Shown here in pieces: positions 1-9,730 of a DNA stretch of 47,100 bases (its first letter is position 1; every line of letters starts with the position of its first letter). The notes under the pieces are model-generated. The model did no database searches, had not been told where the DNA came from, and worked only from the letters and a program-made list of their open reading frames with translations. This stretch comes from Leucothrix pacifica (GTDB lineage: Bacteria > Pseudomonadota > Gammaproteobacteria > Thiotrichales > Thiotrichaceae). Where the stretch lies: positions 1-47,100 of the forward strand of contig NZ_QGKM01000038.1 of NCBI RefSeq assembly GCF_003172875.1. The letters are read 5' to 3'. A program made the translations under genes and the position numbers.

Positions 1-649
1 AGATACGCCGCTTTTTAGCAAATTCTTTAGACACTACTTTCAATCATAACTCACGTTCAGACCGTGTTGCACTTCCCATAAATGGCGCACCGTTAGTTGC
101 ACCGGATTCGTGATCCAGTTGATGCGCAAACTCATGAATCGCCACATTGGCACCATCATTGAAGTTCTTATTTCCCCGGAGTACATCTTCCCAAGACAGC
201 ACCACTTTACCGTTGCTCCACGACTCTCCCAGCAAACCACGATTACTGCTAGTCGGTAAACCAGCCTCATCAAAAGTTTCACGATTCACCAAAAAGGCGT
301 TAGGGTACACCAGTATGTAATCCAACCCTGCATAGACATCACTGTCACGATTCAGCAACAGCAGACAGGCAGAAGCAGCGACGGTCACTTTGATCTCATC
401 TGTTATTTCAAGTCCGGCACAGCCTGTAAACGTTTTCTCATGAATGAACTGTTTGATGCGTTGTTTAAGTTGCATCTGCAGGTCGGTAGGCATACGACGA
501 TATACCGGAAAATTATGCATTAGTGTTTTACGCCATTCAGCGGGAAATGGCTCTTCCACTGCGCGTGATAGTTTATAACGCGGCCAGACAAAGGCTGCGA
601 TTGCCCCTGCTATAATCAGCAGTAATAATATTAGTGAAGCATCCGGCAT
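1..649 (-). pseudogene. mtfA: MtfA-like zinc metallopeptidase gene with premature in-frame TGA (runs off left edge)
   Basis: The open part is 201 codons (44-649). It starts with one N-terminal membrane helix (residues 5-22) and contains HEFAH at 172-176, followed by QLDHESG, the zinc-peptidase signature of the MtfA (Mlc titration factor A) family. In E. coli MtfA is an aminopeptidase that binds the repressor Mlc. Family members run to about 250-280 residues, so this one stops early. The stop is TGA at 44-46. Reading on in the same frame to the window edge gives LKVVSKEFAKKRRI, which fits the expected family pattern W-x-x-V-(x4)-F if the TGA replaces the tryptophan codon TGG. I therefore call a nonsense mutation, or a sequencing error, rather than a natural end. 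The HExxH core would survive truncation, but the C-terminal helices and downstream conserved acidic residues would be lost. TGA is a normal stop elsewhere in the window, so recoding is unlikely. Confidence 0.7.
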
Positions 650-881
650 TGTTCTTATCCGTATCGCACAGTACTGTGCATGAACTTAGATGATTTTGGT
701 GAAATCATAAAATTCAAGGTCACTGGTCGTGAGCCGTTTGTTTTAGCGTTTTCATCACTATGCATTACTGCCACTCACTAGTCTTTGTATCGTCGGAAAT
801 GATCAACACAACAATTGCATTTAGTGGAGCGATATTAGATTGTTCGTCTTTGGCCTTTTAACATCGGTGGAGAACAATACG

Positions 882-1550
882 ATGGAAGCATTTGGCGTTA
901 TTAATTTCATGACCTATCTGATTGGCACCATTTTGATTGTGCTACTGCCTGGCCCTAATTCTCTGTATGTGTTGGCCTTGTCGGCACAACGTGGTGTGAA
1001 TGATGGTTGGCGAGCGGCTTGTGGTGTATTTCTTGGCGACTCTATCTTAATGCTGGCTACAGCAGCAGGTGCCGTTACCCTGCTGTCTACCTACCCTTTT
1101 TTGTTTAGTTTGGTGCAGTATGTGGGTGCAGCCTATCTGGCCTATCTTGGATCTAAGCTTATTTGGTCTGCCTGGAAAACCTGGCCTAAGAGTAAAAGTG
1201 TCGAAGCGGTTATAGAGGATGTGAATACCCAGCGACTGAGCAAAGAGGCTCCTTTTAAGAAGGCACTGTTGGTAAGTATTCTAAATCCTAAGGCGATACT
1301 GTTTTTCTTATCATTTTTTGTGCAATTTATAGATCCTGATTATGCACAACCTGCCGTACCATTTTTGATACTCGCCATTACGTTACAGTTTTTTAGTGTG
1401 ATCTATCTGGCAATGCTGATTTATGGTGGGAATTATCTTGCGAGCGCATTTCGTAAGCGACGCCGGCTTAGTGCTGTTTCTGCGGGTGGGACAGGTGCGG
1501 CTTTTTTGGCTTTTGCGGCGAAGTTGGCCACGGCAACTGCCTTGTCATAA
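882..1550 (+). CDS. leuE: LysE/RhtB-family amino acid exporter, LeuE type
   Basis: This 222-residue inner-membrane protein has about six hydrophobic segments. It carries the family signature LPGPNSLYVLALSAQRG near the N terminus and SILNPKAILFFLSFFVQF in the second half, both typical of LysE/RhtB exporters. The best match by eye is LeuE, the leucine efflux protein, which exports leucine and related amino acids by proton antiport. I chose ATG at 882, which is preceded by GGTGGAG at a good distance. An upstream TTG at 840 would add 14 residues that look non-conserved. It is a single gene, divergent from mtfA and ending at a bidirectional hairpin shared with the convergent ilvN. Substrate specificity within the family is hard to read from sequence, so leucine export is likely but unproven. 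Confidence 0.8.
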   Translation: MEAFGVINFMTYLIGTILIVLLPGPNSLYVLALSAQRGVNDGWRAACGVFLGDSILMLATAAGAVTLLSTYPFLFSLVQYVGAAYLAYLGSKLIWSAWKTWPKSKSVEAVIEDVNTQRLSKEAPFKKALLVSILNPKAILFFLSFFVQFIDPDYAQPAVPFLILAITLQFFSVIYLAMLIYGGNYLASAFRKRRRLSAVSAGGTGAAFLAFAAKLATATALS

Positions 1551-1566
1551 CTTGTGATATACAAAA

Positions 1567-1609
1567 AAAACACCTCATGACACGAACAAGTGCCTATGAG
1601 GTGTTTTTT
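1567..1609. terminator. Bidirectional terminator between leuE and ilvN
   Basis: AAAACACCTCAT at 1567-1578 pairs perfectly with ATGAGGTGTTTT at 1596-1607. The A and T runs flanking the 12-bp stem let it act on both strands. It separates the convergent leuE and ilvBN transcripts. Confidence 0.8.
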
Positions 1610-1670
1610 ATACTCACTCACAACCAGTTTCCAGATTGATAGCCGGAATCAGAATGCGTTCAAGACCGCA

Positions 1671-1973
1671 TTAAGAATTAAAAAATCCCTGAGTCTTTTC
1701 AAACACACTGTCTTCCAACTCATGCTTTTCAACACTCAGCACATCAACTAATTTCTCAGTTTGGCTAATGACCTGCTGCAGCTTCTCTTCCTCATTCAAC
1801 AGCAGCCACATGCGACTTTTTTTACCATCCGTATCTGCAATCGGTCTGACCATAATTCCTTCTAAGTTATACGAACGACGTGCAAACAGTCCGCAAACAT
1901 GAGACATGACACCGGGGTGATTATTGACTGTCAGTCGCAGTACTGACTTTGCTTGTGGGGCTAGTGTTTCCAT
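1671..1973 (-). CDS. ilvN: Acetolactate synthase I small (regulatory) subunit
   Basis: This 100-residue protein consists of one ACT domain. The stretch LTVNNHPGVMSHVCGLFARR (residues 14-33), followed by YNLEGI, is close to E. coli IlvN. It binds the large subunit IlvB and confers valine feedback inhibition on the first common step of valine, leucine and isoleucine synthesis. It is of the short IlvN type rather than the longer IlvH type. Its ATG overlaps the ilvB stop by one base (TAATG), so the two are translationally coupled in one operon. A strong hairpin follows downstream. Confidence 0.93.
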   Translation of the reverse strand: METLAPQAKSVLRLTVNNHPGVMSHVCGLFARRSYNLEGIMVRPIADTDGKKSRMWLLLNEEEKLQQVISQTEKLVDVLSVEKHELEDSVFEKTQGFFNS

Positions 1974-3679
1974 TATGCTTCTCCTCCGATCATGTCACGG
2001 TTAGCACCACCTGGAGCAACCATTGGGTAAACCATTTCAGTTTCACTAATAGGTAAATTAATCATACAAGGGCCATGCTCAAGCAATGCCGTTTTAAGCG
2101 CTTCCAGAGGATTTTCCTCTTTCGCCAAATCAACACCTTTCACACCCATTGACTCAGCACAAGCAGCAAAATCAGTGCCTTGATTGAATTTTACTGAGCT
2201 TAAGTTCTTATCGTAGAACAAGGTTTGTTGTTGGCGTACTAGTCCAAGATGGCCGTTGTTTAATACGATGATTTTCACATCAAGATTTTCCTCAGCAGCC
2301 GTTGCTAACTCCTGAATATTCATCATGATACTGCCGTCACCTGAGAAACAAACACTCTTACGATCAGGCTGTGCCAATGCTGCACCAATCGCTGCTGGCA
2401 TTCCAAAACCCATGGTCCCAAGTCCGCCAGAGCTTACCCACTGACGAGGGCGATTCATAGGATAGGCTTGCGCCACCCACATCTGATGCTGACCAACGTC
2501 TGTGCTGATATTGGCACTATCATCCAATATGTTCGCTACATGTTTGATCGCACCATAAGGACGGAATAACTCATCATCACCATCCAAAATAAGCGGACTT
2601 GCTTCTTTAAGCTGTGCAACTCGCTGCTGCCATAAAGGACGCTGCATTGGCTCAAGATCACGATTAGCAATTTCAAGTACTTCACCCACATCACCACGGA
2701 TAGATAACACTGGATTCTTAACTTTACCAATTTCACTGTGGTCGATTTCAACGTGAATAATTTCAGCTTTCGGGCAGAATGCCTCTACTTTACCAGTGGC
2801 GCGGTCATCAAAACGAACGCCCAAACCAATCAACATGTCACATTCTTCAAGTACGTAGTTGGTGTAGCGCGCACCATGCATACCAAGCATTCCCATTGAT
2901 AGCGGATGCTCATGTGGTAATACACCCAAGCCCATAAAGGTCTGTACTGTTGGGATATCTAATTTCTCGGCAAACTCACGTAATAACTCTGTTGCGCCTG
3001 AGTAAACAATACCGCCACCAATCATCAGAACCGGACGATGTGCCGCTCTGATCCTTTCCATCATCTTAGTGACATCAGCAGCATCAAACTCAGGTGTTTC
3101 GATTGCCTTACCTGGCTCTGGCCATTCTGTCACATCAATCATTTGATTCTGAACATCTTTAGGCACGTCGATAGACACCGGACCAGGACGTCCCGACAGT
3201 GCAATACGGAATGCTTCAGGAATAACCTCTAACAGCTCTTCAACAGAACGCACAATCCAGTTGTGTTTCGTGATCGGCAACATCAAACCAAAGGTGTCGA
3301 TCTCCTGAAAGGCATCTGTACCGATCATGTGTTGCGGAACTTGTCCGGTAATGGCAATCAGTGGCACAGAATCTAAACGTGCATCAGCAACGGCAGTAAT
3401 CAGGTTAGTCGCCCCCGGACCAGAGCTTGCAAAACAAACCTGTGCTTCACCTGTAACACGAGCCATACCCTGAGCGATAAAGCCTGCTCCCTGCTCATGC
3501 CTGGCAAGAATATGCTTAATATCGCTACCGACAAGCGCATCATACATTGGCAGGTTAGCACCACCGGGTACACCGGAAATGGTCGTCACACCCTGACGCT
3601 CTAATAATTTGATAATCAACTGGGAACCACTTAAGCGCTGAGCCGCCTGTGGTATGGGGTTATTTGCTGAATCGGTCAT
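1973..3679 (-). CDS. ilvB: Acetolactate synthase I large (catalytic) subunit
   Basis: This 568-residue ThDP enzyme condenses two pyruvates to acetolactate, or pyruvate with 2-oxobutyrate to acetohydroxybutyrate. Visible marks are GVPGGANLPMYDAL near residue 36, the catalytic glutamate in ARHEQGAGFIAQG (E62), a central TPP_enzyme_M domain, and the ThDP/Mg motif beginning GDGSIMMNIQE with the NNGHLG segment about 25 residues later. It is colinear with E. coli IlvB. It is followed by ilvN with a one-base overlap. Upstream lie a leader peptide and a strong hairpin, so expression is probably controlled by attenuation in response to charged valine and leucine tRNAs. Confidence 0.95.
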   Translation of the reverse strand: MTDSANNPIPQAAQRLSGSQLIIKLLERQGVTTISGVPGGANLPMYDALVGSDIKHILARHEQGAGFIAQGMARVTGEAQVCFASSGPGATNLITAVADARLDSVPLIAITGQVPQHMIGTDAFQEIDTFGLMLPITKHNWIVRSVEELLEVIPEAFRIALSGRPGPVSIDVPKDVQNQMIDVTEWPEPGKAIETPEFDAADVTKMMERIRAAHRPVLMIGGGIVYSGATELLREFAEKLDIPTVQTFMGLGVLPHEHPLSMGMLGMHGARYTNYVLEECDMLIGLGVRFDDRATGKVEAFCPKAEIIHVEIDHSEIGKVKNPVLSIRGDVGEVLEIANRDLEPMQRPLWQQRVAQLKEASPLILDGDDELFRPYGAIKHVANILDDSANISTDVGQHQMWVAQAYPMNRPRQWVSSGGLGTMGFGMPAAIGAALAQPDRKSVCFSGDGSIMMNIQELATAAEENLDVKIIVLNNGHLGLVRQQQTLFYDKNLSSVKFNQGTDFAACAESMGVKGVDLAKEENPLEALKTALLEHGPCMINLPISETEMVYPMVAPGGANRDMIGGEA

Positions 3680-3710
3680 GTTTCTCTTCCCGTGTATCTG
3701 TGCTGAAGGT

Positions 3711-3746
3711 AAAAAAAAACCCTTCGACTTTCGCCGAAGGGTTTTT
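3711..3746 (-). terminator. Attenuator terminator of the ilvBN operon
   Basis: On the minus strand AAAAACCCTTCG (3746-3735) pairs perfectly with CGAAGGGTTTTT (3726-3715), with an 8-base loop and a run of nine Ts (3719-3711). It lies between the leader-peptide stop at 3770 and the ilvB start at 3679, where an attenuator must be. The A-rich side would also let it act on the other strand, but no plus-strand gene needs it. Confidence 0.85.
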
Positions 3747-3769
3747 AGAATTGATTCTCTAACAAACCG

Positions 3770-3868
3770 CTACGGCATGGCCTCGTAGACCACCACGACA
3801 CCCACCACTAATACCACTGCAAGCAGTAGTTCAGGTAAATTGAGAGTTGTGTTCAGTGCTTGGTTCAT
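3770..3868 (-). CDS. ivbL: ilvBN operon leader peptide (IvbL-like)
   Basis: This is a 32-codon ORF starting at ATG 3868 and ending TAG at 3770. The middle reads LLLAVVLVVGVVVV, so 12 of 14 consecutive codons are leucine or valine, and the peptide ends YEAMP. E. coli IvbL has the same plan: a Val-rich run and a short tail ending in AP. The perfect attenuator hairpin begins 23 bases past the stop. Ribosomes stalling at the Leu/Val codons when those charged tRNAs are scarce should prevent the hairpin and allow ilvBN transcription. A longer in-frame start at 3973 overlaps ychJ and adds no recognisable sequence, so I prefer 3868. There is no strong Shine-Dalgarno. Confidence 0.85.
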   Translation of the reverse strand: MNQALNTTLNLPELLLAVVLVVGVVVVYEAMP

Positions 3869-3904
3869 TAGTATTTGCTTTATAAAAAATCTTAAAGTGG
3901 CGTT

Positions 3905-3934
3905 ACCATAATTCAAACAATAGACAGGGGTCAA
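3905..3934 (-). promoter_or_regulatory. Candidate sigma-70 promoter of ivbL-ilvBN
   Basis: On the minus strand TTGACC (3934-3929) and TATGGT (3910-3905) are separated by 18 bases. Transcription would start about 30 bases before the leader ATG. It fits in the short gap after ychJ. It is seen by eye only. Confidence 0.55.
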
Positions 3935-3945
3935 GCCTAAAGTGT

Positions 3946-4320
3946 TCAATACTCCCCATCGAGATATACCCATCGGGTATTTTCACGAATAAAGCGGCTG
4001 ATTTCATGAAGACTATGAACACCTCCGTCCCCTAAATAACTGGCTTTGAACTCAACCACGCCTTGACTATCCAGCACCGTGCCCTGTTCAGTCCGTATGA
4101 TTTCCAATCCTAACCATTGATTAGCCTGATCTTGTTTGAGTGACTTCTTAGTCGGCCGTGTTGATTGGCTCCAGCTTTTATAGAGATAATTTGTCTTATT
4201 TAACACATAGGCACTATAGCGTGATCGCATTAATATCTCTGCTGACGGTGCCGCTGCACCTAAGTGGTATGGCTCACAACAATCGGCATAGTCTTTTTGA
4301 GGACTGCAGGGGCATTTCAT
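3946..4320 (-). CDS. ychJ: YchJ family SEC-C motif protein
   Basis: This 124-residue protein begins with a SEC-C zinc-binding motif (C-x-C-(x8)-CC: C4, C6, C15, C16). It continues with the YchJ middle domain, including AEILMRSRYSAYVLNKTNYL and an NTF2-like ending with FRENTRW-type residues (RENTRWVYLDGEY). E. coli YchJ is about 152 residues and has a second SEC-C motif at its C terminus; that second motif is absent here. SEC-C motifs in other proteins bind zinc and contact SecB or ribosomes, but the function of YchJ is not established. It stands alone upstream of, and on the same strand as, the ilvBN leader. Confidence 0.8.
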   Translation of the reverse strand: MKCPCSPQKDYADCCEPYHLGAAAPSAEILMRSRYSAYVLNKTNYLYKSWSQSTRPTKKSLKQDQANQWLGLEIIRTEQGTVLDSQGVVEFKASYLGDGGVHSLHEISRFIRENTRWVYLDGEY

Positions 4321-4408
4321 AGTGTTATCTCGTTTGAATTGAGACTATTATCTGTCCTATTTGCGTTTGATTAAAGCTGTCTAAGCTAATTATTTACAAA
4401 GGTAAAGC

Positions 4409-5416
4409 ATGATGAAAGCGGTTGGATACACACAAGCGGGAGCGATTGATGCCCCGGATGCACTGATTGATTTTGAAGCGGCAGTTCCTGAAATTGGAGC
4501 TCGTGACTTATTGGTTGAAGTTCGGGCGATTTCTGTAAATCCCGTTGACACGAAAATTCGATCGAATGTTGGACCAGAAGCGGGTACTAAAATCATTGGC
4601 TATGATGCAGCCGGGGTTGTGACTCAGGTTGGTAGTGAAGTGACTCAGTATAGCATCGGTGATGAGGTTTATTACGCAGGTGATCTGACGCGTGCTGGTA
4701 CGAATTCTGAGTTTCATGCGGTTGATGAACGAATCGTTGGTAAAAAGCCAGCGTCACTGAGTTTTGCAGATGCAGCAGGCATGCCACTTACATCTATCAC
4801 CGCCTGGGAGTTACTCTTCGACTCTTTAGCTGTCAAAGAAGATAATGGTGAGAATGATAGCATTCTGATTATTGGTGGCGCGGGTGGTGTAGGGTCTATC
4901 CTTATCCAGTTAGCAAAAAAGCTCACTAAGCTCACTGTCATTGCTACAGCCTCTCGTGACGATACCATTGAGTGGGTGAATAAGATGGGGGCTGACCATG
5001 TTATAAACCATCACGAGCCTCTGGCTGAGCAAGTGAAAGCCTTAGGGCTAACACCGCGTTATGTGGCTTCTCTGACAGCTTCGGATCAGCATTTTGAATC
5101 TGTTATTGATCTGATCAAACCACGTGGTCATATCGCAATGATCGATGATCCGGAAGTATTGGATACAAAGCTGGGTAAACGCAAAGCACTGTCATTTAGT
5201 TGGGAATTTATGTTCACTCGCTCTATGTTTGAAACAGAGGACATTGAGGAGCAACGAGTACTGTTAAATCGTGTGTCTGAAATGCTTGATACCGGTGAGC
5301 TAATCAGCACTGTTACGCAAAACTTAGGCACGATTAATGCGGAGAATTTAAAGACTGCTCATATTCAGCAAGAAAGTGGTCGCGCGATCGGTAAAACGGT
5401 ATTGGAAGGCTTTTAG
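4409..5416 (+). CDS. Zinc-free MDR oxidoreductase (quinone oxidoreductase-like alcohol dehydrogenase)
   Basis: This is a 335-residue medium-chain dehydrogenase/reductase. The N-terminal GroES-like domain contains [11 protein letters not shown] and GYDAAGVV, and the Rossmann nucleotide motif is [17 protein letters not shown] in the middle. Expected catalytic zinc ligands are not evident (NPVD where a zinc enzyme has CHSD), so it belongs to the NADPH quinone/enone reductase side of the superfamily (ZADH). Two adjacent ATGs (4409, 4412) are possible, behind AAAGGTAA. The substrate is unknown. It is 100 bp upstream of the yfcH-like gene on the same strand and may be co-transcribed. Confidence 0.8.
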   Translation: MMKAVGYTQAGAIDAPDALIDFEAAVPEIGARDLLVEVRAISVNPVDTKIRSNVGPEAGTKIIGYDAAGVVTQVGSEVTQYSIGDEVYYAGDLTRAGTNSEFHAVDERIVGKKPASLSFADAAGMPLTSITAWELLFDSLAVKEDNGENDSILIIGGAGGVGSILIQLAKKLTKLTVIATASRDDTIEWVNKMGADHVINHHEPLAEQVKALGLTPRYVASLTASDQHFESVIDLIKPRGHIAMIDDPEVLDTKLGKRKALSFSWEFMFTRSMFETEDIEEQRVLLNRVSEMLDTGELISTVTQNLGTINAENLKTAHIQQESGRAIGKTVLEGF

Positions 5417-5517
5417 GCTTGTCTTGATAGCAGATATACCCCTTCGCAGGAAGCAAGAACTTCAAGAGCAATCAATACACAGGTAGAGTGTTATTTATCT
5501 AACACAGAGGTAATAGT

Positions 5518-6423
5518 ATGAGCCAGAACAACTGTTTACTCACCGGTGGGTCAGGCTTTATTGGTCAGGCTCTTGTTCCTGCACTGCTGCAGCGAGGCAT
5601 GAAGATAACGATTCTCAGTCGTAGTCCCAAGACGACTGAGGGGTTATTCGACGGCGCGGTCACGGCCATTGCCGATCTCAAGCAATTGACGAGCAATGAT
5701 CATTTCGAGTGCGTAATTAATCTGGCAGGTTTTGGTATTGCTGATAAGCGTTGGTCTGAGTCAGTAAAACAGACCATCAGGGACAGCAGAATCGAAACGA
5801 CTGCCGCACTGATTGACTACTTCAAGCGGGCAGAAACCAAACCTGATACATTCATTAGCGGCTCAGCGATAGGTGTCTACGGCTTACGGGATGATCAACC
5901 GCTGGATGAAACGGCAGGCGGTGATGACAGTTTTTCCAGCCAGCTTTGTCAGGAGTGGGAATCAGAAGCACAGCAAGCTGAAGCTTTAGGTATTCGTACT
6001 AGTTACCTACGAACAGGCGTTGTGTTAGGAAAAAATGGAGGGGCTTTATCAAAAATGCTGCCACCCTTTAAGTTTGGTTTAGGTGGCCCAATGGGCAGCG
6101 GTCAACAGTGGATGTCATGGATACATCGCGATGACATTGTCGGTATTATCCTGCATGTTATGGATAATAAGAGTATTCAGGGTGCTGTCAATGGTACCGC
6201 ACCGACGCCTGTTACCAACAAAGCGTTCTCACAGGCGCTCGGTAAAGTGCTCAACCGCCCTGCTTTCTTGCCCCTGCCTTCATTTGTCGTCAAGTTGCTT
6301 ATGGGTAAAATGGGAGAAGAATTATTATTGTCTGGTCAGCGTGTGATTCCGCAAAAGGCGCTACAGACGCAATACGCTTTCAGGTACCCCGATTTACCAT
6401 CAGCATTAAAAGAAATACTCTAA
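5518..6423 (+). CDS. yfcH: TIGR01777-type NAD-dependent epimerase (YfcH-like)
   Basis: This 301-residue short-chain dehydrogenase opens with the Rossmann motif LLTGGSGFIGQALVPAL at residues 7-23. It has VINLAGFGIADKRW, SGSAIGVYG and GQQWMSWIHRDD, and a DUF1731-type C-terminal tail. This matches the YfcH/TIGR01777 family (human homologue SDR39U1), whose substrate is not firmly known. The usual SDR Tyr/Lys pair is not obvious in canonical spacing, as is common for this family. It lies in a same-strand run with the MDR gene upstream and the carbonic anhydrase downstream. Confidence 0.85.
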   Translation: MSQNNCLLTGGSGFIGQALVPALLQRGMKITILSRSPKTTEGLFDGAVTAIADLKQLTSNDHFECVINLAGFGIADKRWSESVKQTIRDSRIETTAALIDYFKRAETKPDTFISGSAIGVYGLRDDQPLDETAGGDDSFSSQLCQEWESEAQQAEALGIRTSYLRTGVVLGKNGGALSKMLPPFKFGLGGPMGSGQQWMSWIHRDDIVGIILHVMDNKSIQGAVNGTAPTPVTNKAFSQALGKVLNRPAFLPLPSFVVKLLMGKMGEELLLSGQRVIPQKALQTQYAFRYPDLPSALKEIL

Positions 6424-6517
6424 AAAAGCACTGTTAATCTGAGTTTTTGTTATCGTATTGCTGTTAGAGTGAGTGCCAATAAGACTATTCCTACAACTTG
6501 CAATCATTGAGACAAAA

Positions 6518-7159
6518 ATGCTGGAAAATATATTTGAGAACAATAGACAGTGGGCTAAGAAAATTCTTAAAAAAGATCCTCAGTTTTTTGAGAAACTACA
6601 AGAACAACAAAATCCTAATTATTTTTGGATCGGTTGCTCAGACAGTCGCGTTCCGGCCAGTGAAATTATGAATCTGCTGCCAGGCGAAGTGTTTGTACAG
6701 CGAAATGTGGCGAATCAGGTTGTGCATTCTGATATGAACTGTCTCACAGCACTTCAGTTCGCCGTAGATGTCCTGAAAGTACGCCATGTCATTGTGTGTG
6801 GTCATTACTCATGTGGCGGTGTTAAAGCGGCTTATGGCAAAGAGAGGCATGGATTGGTAGACAACTGGTTGCTACATGTGCGTGATGTCATTACAAAGCA
6901 CAGTAAAGCACTTGATCAGATAGACAATGAGAGCGAGAAACTGGACAGAATCTGTGAGCTAAATGTTATCGAACAAGTTGAGAACATCTGTAGCACAACC
7001 ACGATGGAAGACGCTTGGGCTCGTGGGCAAGACATCAAAGTTCATGGTTTAATTTATTCGCTCAAAGACGGCCACTTGCGTAATCTGAATATGAGCATTA
7101 CAGGCTCAGATGAAGTAGAGACGCAGTATCAATATGCTAAGCAGCGTATATTCAGCTAA
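6518..7159 (+). CDS. can: Beta-class carbonic anhydrase
   Basis: This 213-residue enzyme interconverts CO2 and bicarbonate in the cytoplasm and supplies bicarbonate for biosynthesis. Zinc ligands are visible: C40 in IGCSDSRVPA, then H96 and C99 in CGHYSCGGV, with the D42/R44 dyad. This is the E. coli Can arrangement. I chose ATG at 6518, where MLENIFENNRQWAKK matches the usual start; a GTG at 6473 would add 15 unsupported residues. It is followed by a perfect terminator shared with the convergent DUF2889 gene. Confidence 0.93.
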   Translation: MLENIFENNRQWAKKILKKDPQFFEKLQEQQNPNYFWIGCSDSRVPASEIMNLLPGEVFVQRNVANQVVHSDMNCLTALQFAVDVLKVRHVIVCGHYSCGGVKAAYGKERHGLVDNWLLHVRDVITKHSKALDQIDNESEKLDRICELNVIEQVENICSTTTMEDAWARGQDIKVHGLIYSLKDGHLRNLNMSITGSDEVETQYQYAKQRIFS

Positions 7160-7182
7160 TCGCCATTTTAATTTAGCTACAT

Positions 7183-7217
7183 AAAAAAACGGCCAGAGTC
7201 TTTCTGGCCGTTTTTTT
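7183..7217. terminator. Bidirectional terminator after can
   Basis: AAAAAAACGGCCAGA (7183-7197) pairs perfectly with TCTGGCCGTTTTTTT (7203-7217) around a 5-base loop. It is a textbook intrinsic terminator on both strands between convergent genes. Confidence 0.92.
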
Positions 7218-7227
7218 GGTTGGATAG

Positions 7228-7803
7228 TTACGCCGTCAAATCTTTCTCATACGAGATACTATCTGCCGACTTATACAGTTTCGGGAAATACTCACGAACC
7301 ACATCACTTGACTGCGACCAGGTATGGCAGGTATTCAAGGCGAGTGCGGCGCTATACTGGCGCATCTCCTCATCCATCATTGGCCAAATCGCCTGAACAG
7401 CGGTTGTTGCAATCGGCTTAAGTAACTCATTCAAATGAGTACAGCCTTTCACACCACCCAATAACGCACGAGCCTTCGCATGCCACCCTGGCCCAAGTCG
7501 TGTGCCTTCCAGACATTTGAATGCATCTGTAATTCTCGAGCACATACCAAACGGCGTAGCACTCATGGAAGCATGGACTTCGTGAATCAGGAACTGTTTA
7601 TCAATCGTGATGCGTAAAGCCATATCATGATAAGGCTCACCCGCTTCAACCGTGCGCCCTTCCTCATTGGCTTCCACCTTGTACTGCTTTACATCGGTCA
7701 TGTGTCCGTCAATATCCCATAAACCGTCATTGCGGCGATAAGCATCGCAACTGACCCGTCGTTTATGTAGATGCTCGCGTTCCACTGACTGTGGTAATGA
7801 CAT
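7228..7803 (-). CDS. DUF2889 domain protein
   Basis: This 191-residue soluble protein matches the DUF2889 pattern: RREHLHKR-type start (REHLHKRRVSCDAYRR), then GLWDIDGHMTD, later ALRITID and GMCSRI, and HLNELL before the C-terminal helices. I see no signal peptide or membrane helix. Homologues occur in proteobacteria next to catabolic or oxidative genes, but I know of no assigned function. It reads in the same direction as the chalcone isomerase-like gene just upstream (27-bp gap), so the two are probably co-transcribed. Confidence 0.75.
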   Translation of the reverse strand: MSLPQSVEREHLHKRRVSCDAYRRNDGLWDIDGHMTDVKQYKVEANEEGRTVEAGEPYHDMALRITIDKQFLIHEVHASMSATPFGMCSRITDAFKCLEGTRLGPGWHAKARALLGGVKGCTHLNELLKPIATTAVQAIWPMMDEEMRQYSAALALNTCHTWSQSSDVVREYFPKLYKSADSISYEKDLTA

Positions 7804-7830
7804 TACCCGTCACTCCTATAACTAGTGGGC

Positions 7831-8397
7831 TTAAAGGCCCAGTAACTGTGCTCTCAGACCCGCATGAACTGGTGTTTTTGATAACCAGATACCAAACAGT
7901 GTTTGCTTAAACTGCTGAGAACGAATTGTTTCAACTAACTTTCCATTGCGTAATACATGAACACCACTGCCAGGGACATTAGTCAGTTCATAGACGTCGC
8001 CTTTGCCGACACCCTTATCAAATGAATTCATTAGTTGGTCGATTTCTTTCTTCAAGGAGCTGGTATCACCACCCATCGCACGCTGGAAACCGCCAAGAGT
8101 TGTCGATTTCATTTTTGCTGGTGAGATTAGGCTTGATGTGATCGCCAGACGAATGCTCATAGGCTCATCAGCTTTCATGATGGCATCACCGTCTTTGCTT
8201 TTAGCAGTGAGATACAAACCACCGACGTACATCGACATTAGGAATTTTTTTCGAATACCTGCGCCATTCAATACCATGGTTTTACCGCCGTATTGAAGTT
8301 GGTCAGGCATGTTGACGCCAGCGATGTTTGCAGCAGAAGCCTGTGTAGCAACAAACGCCATCACTAAACCAGCCATCATTGTATAGATAGTTTTCAT
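7831..8397 (-). CDS. Exported chalcone isomerase-like protein
   Basis: This 188-residue protein has a Sec signal peptide (charged start MKTIY, hydrophobic core, cleavage likely after TQASA). The mature part holds GVNMPDQLQYGGKTMVLNGAG, RKKFLMSMYVGGLYL, and FKQTLFGIWL near the end, the pattern of the bacterial chalcone isomerase-like (CHMI) family. Bacterial members are periplasmic and are not shown to make flavonoids; their role is unknown. I chose ATG at 8397 because AAGGAGAGGAA lies just upstream and the signal peptide starts there; an upstream ATG at 8457 would add 20 residues. Confidence 0.82.
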   Translation of the reverse strand: MKTIYTMMAGLVMAFVATQASAANIAGVNMPDQLQYGGKTMVLNGAGIRKKFLMSMYVGGLYLTAKSKDGDAIMKADEPMSIRLAITSSLISPAKMKSTTLGGFQRAMGGDTSSLKKEIDQLMNSFDKGVGKGDVYELTNVPGSGVHVLRNGKLVETIRSQQFKQTLFGIWLSKTPVHAGLRAQLLGL

Positions 8398-8539
8398 TTC
8401 CTCTCCTTGTTTTTTCATATTATCAGTCACAACTAGCGGCTGAAAAGTACTATGCATACTAATCAGCCGCTTGTGTGATTTATTGATACCACCTAGTTAA
8501 TAAACTAATAATTGATAATATCAATACTTGCATATGAGC

Positions 8540-9730
<1,191 letters not shown>

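Noticed and set aside
44-46. TGA in mtfA as a selenocysteine or tryptophan recoding site
   Set aside because: TGA ends other genes normally here, for example the diguanylate cyclase gene, and the family has no selenocysteine. A point mutation is simpler.
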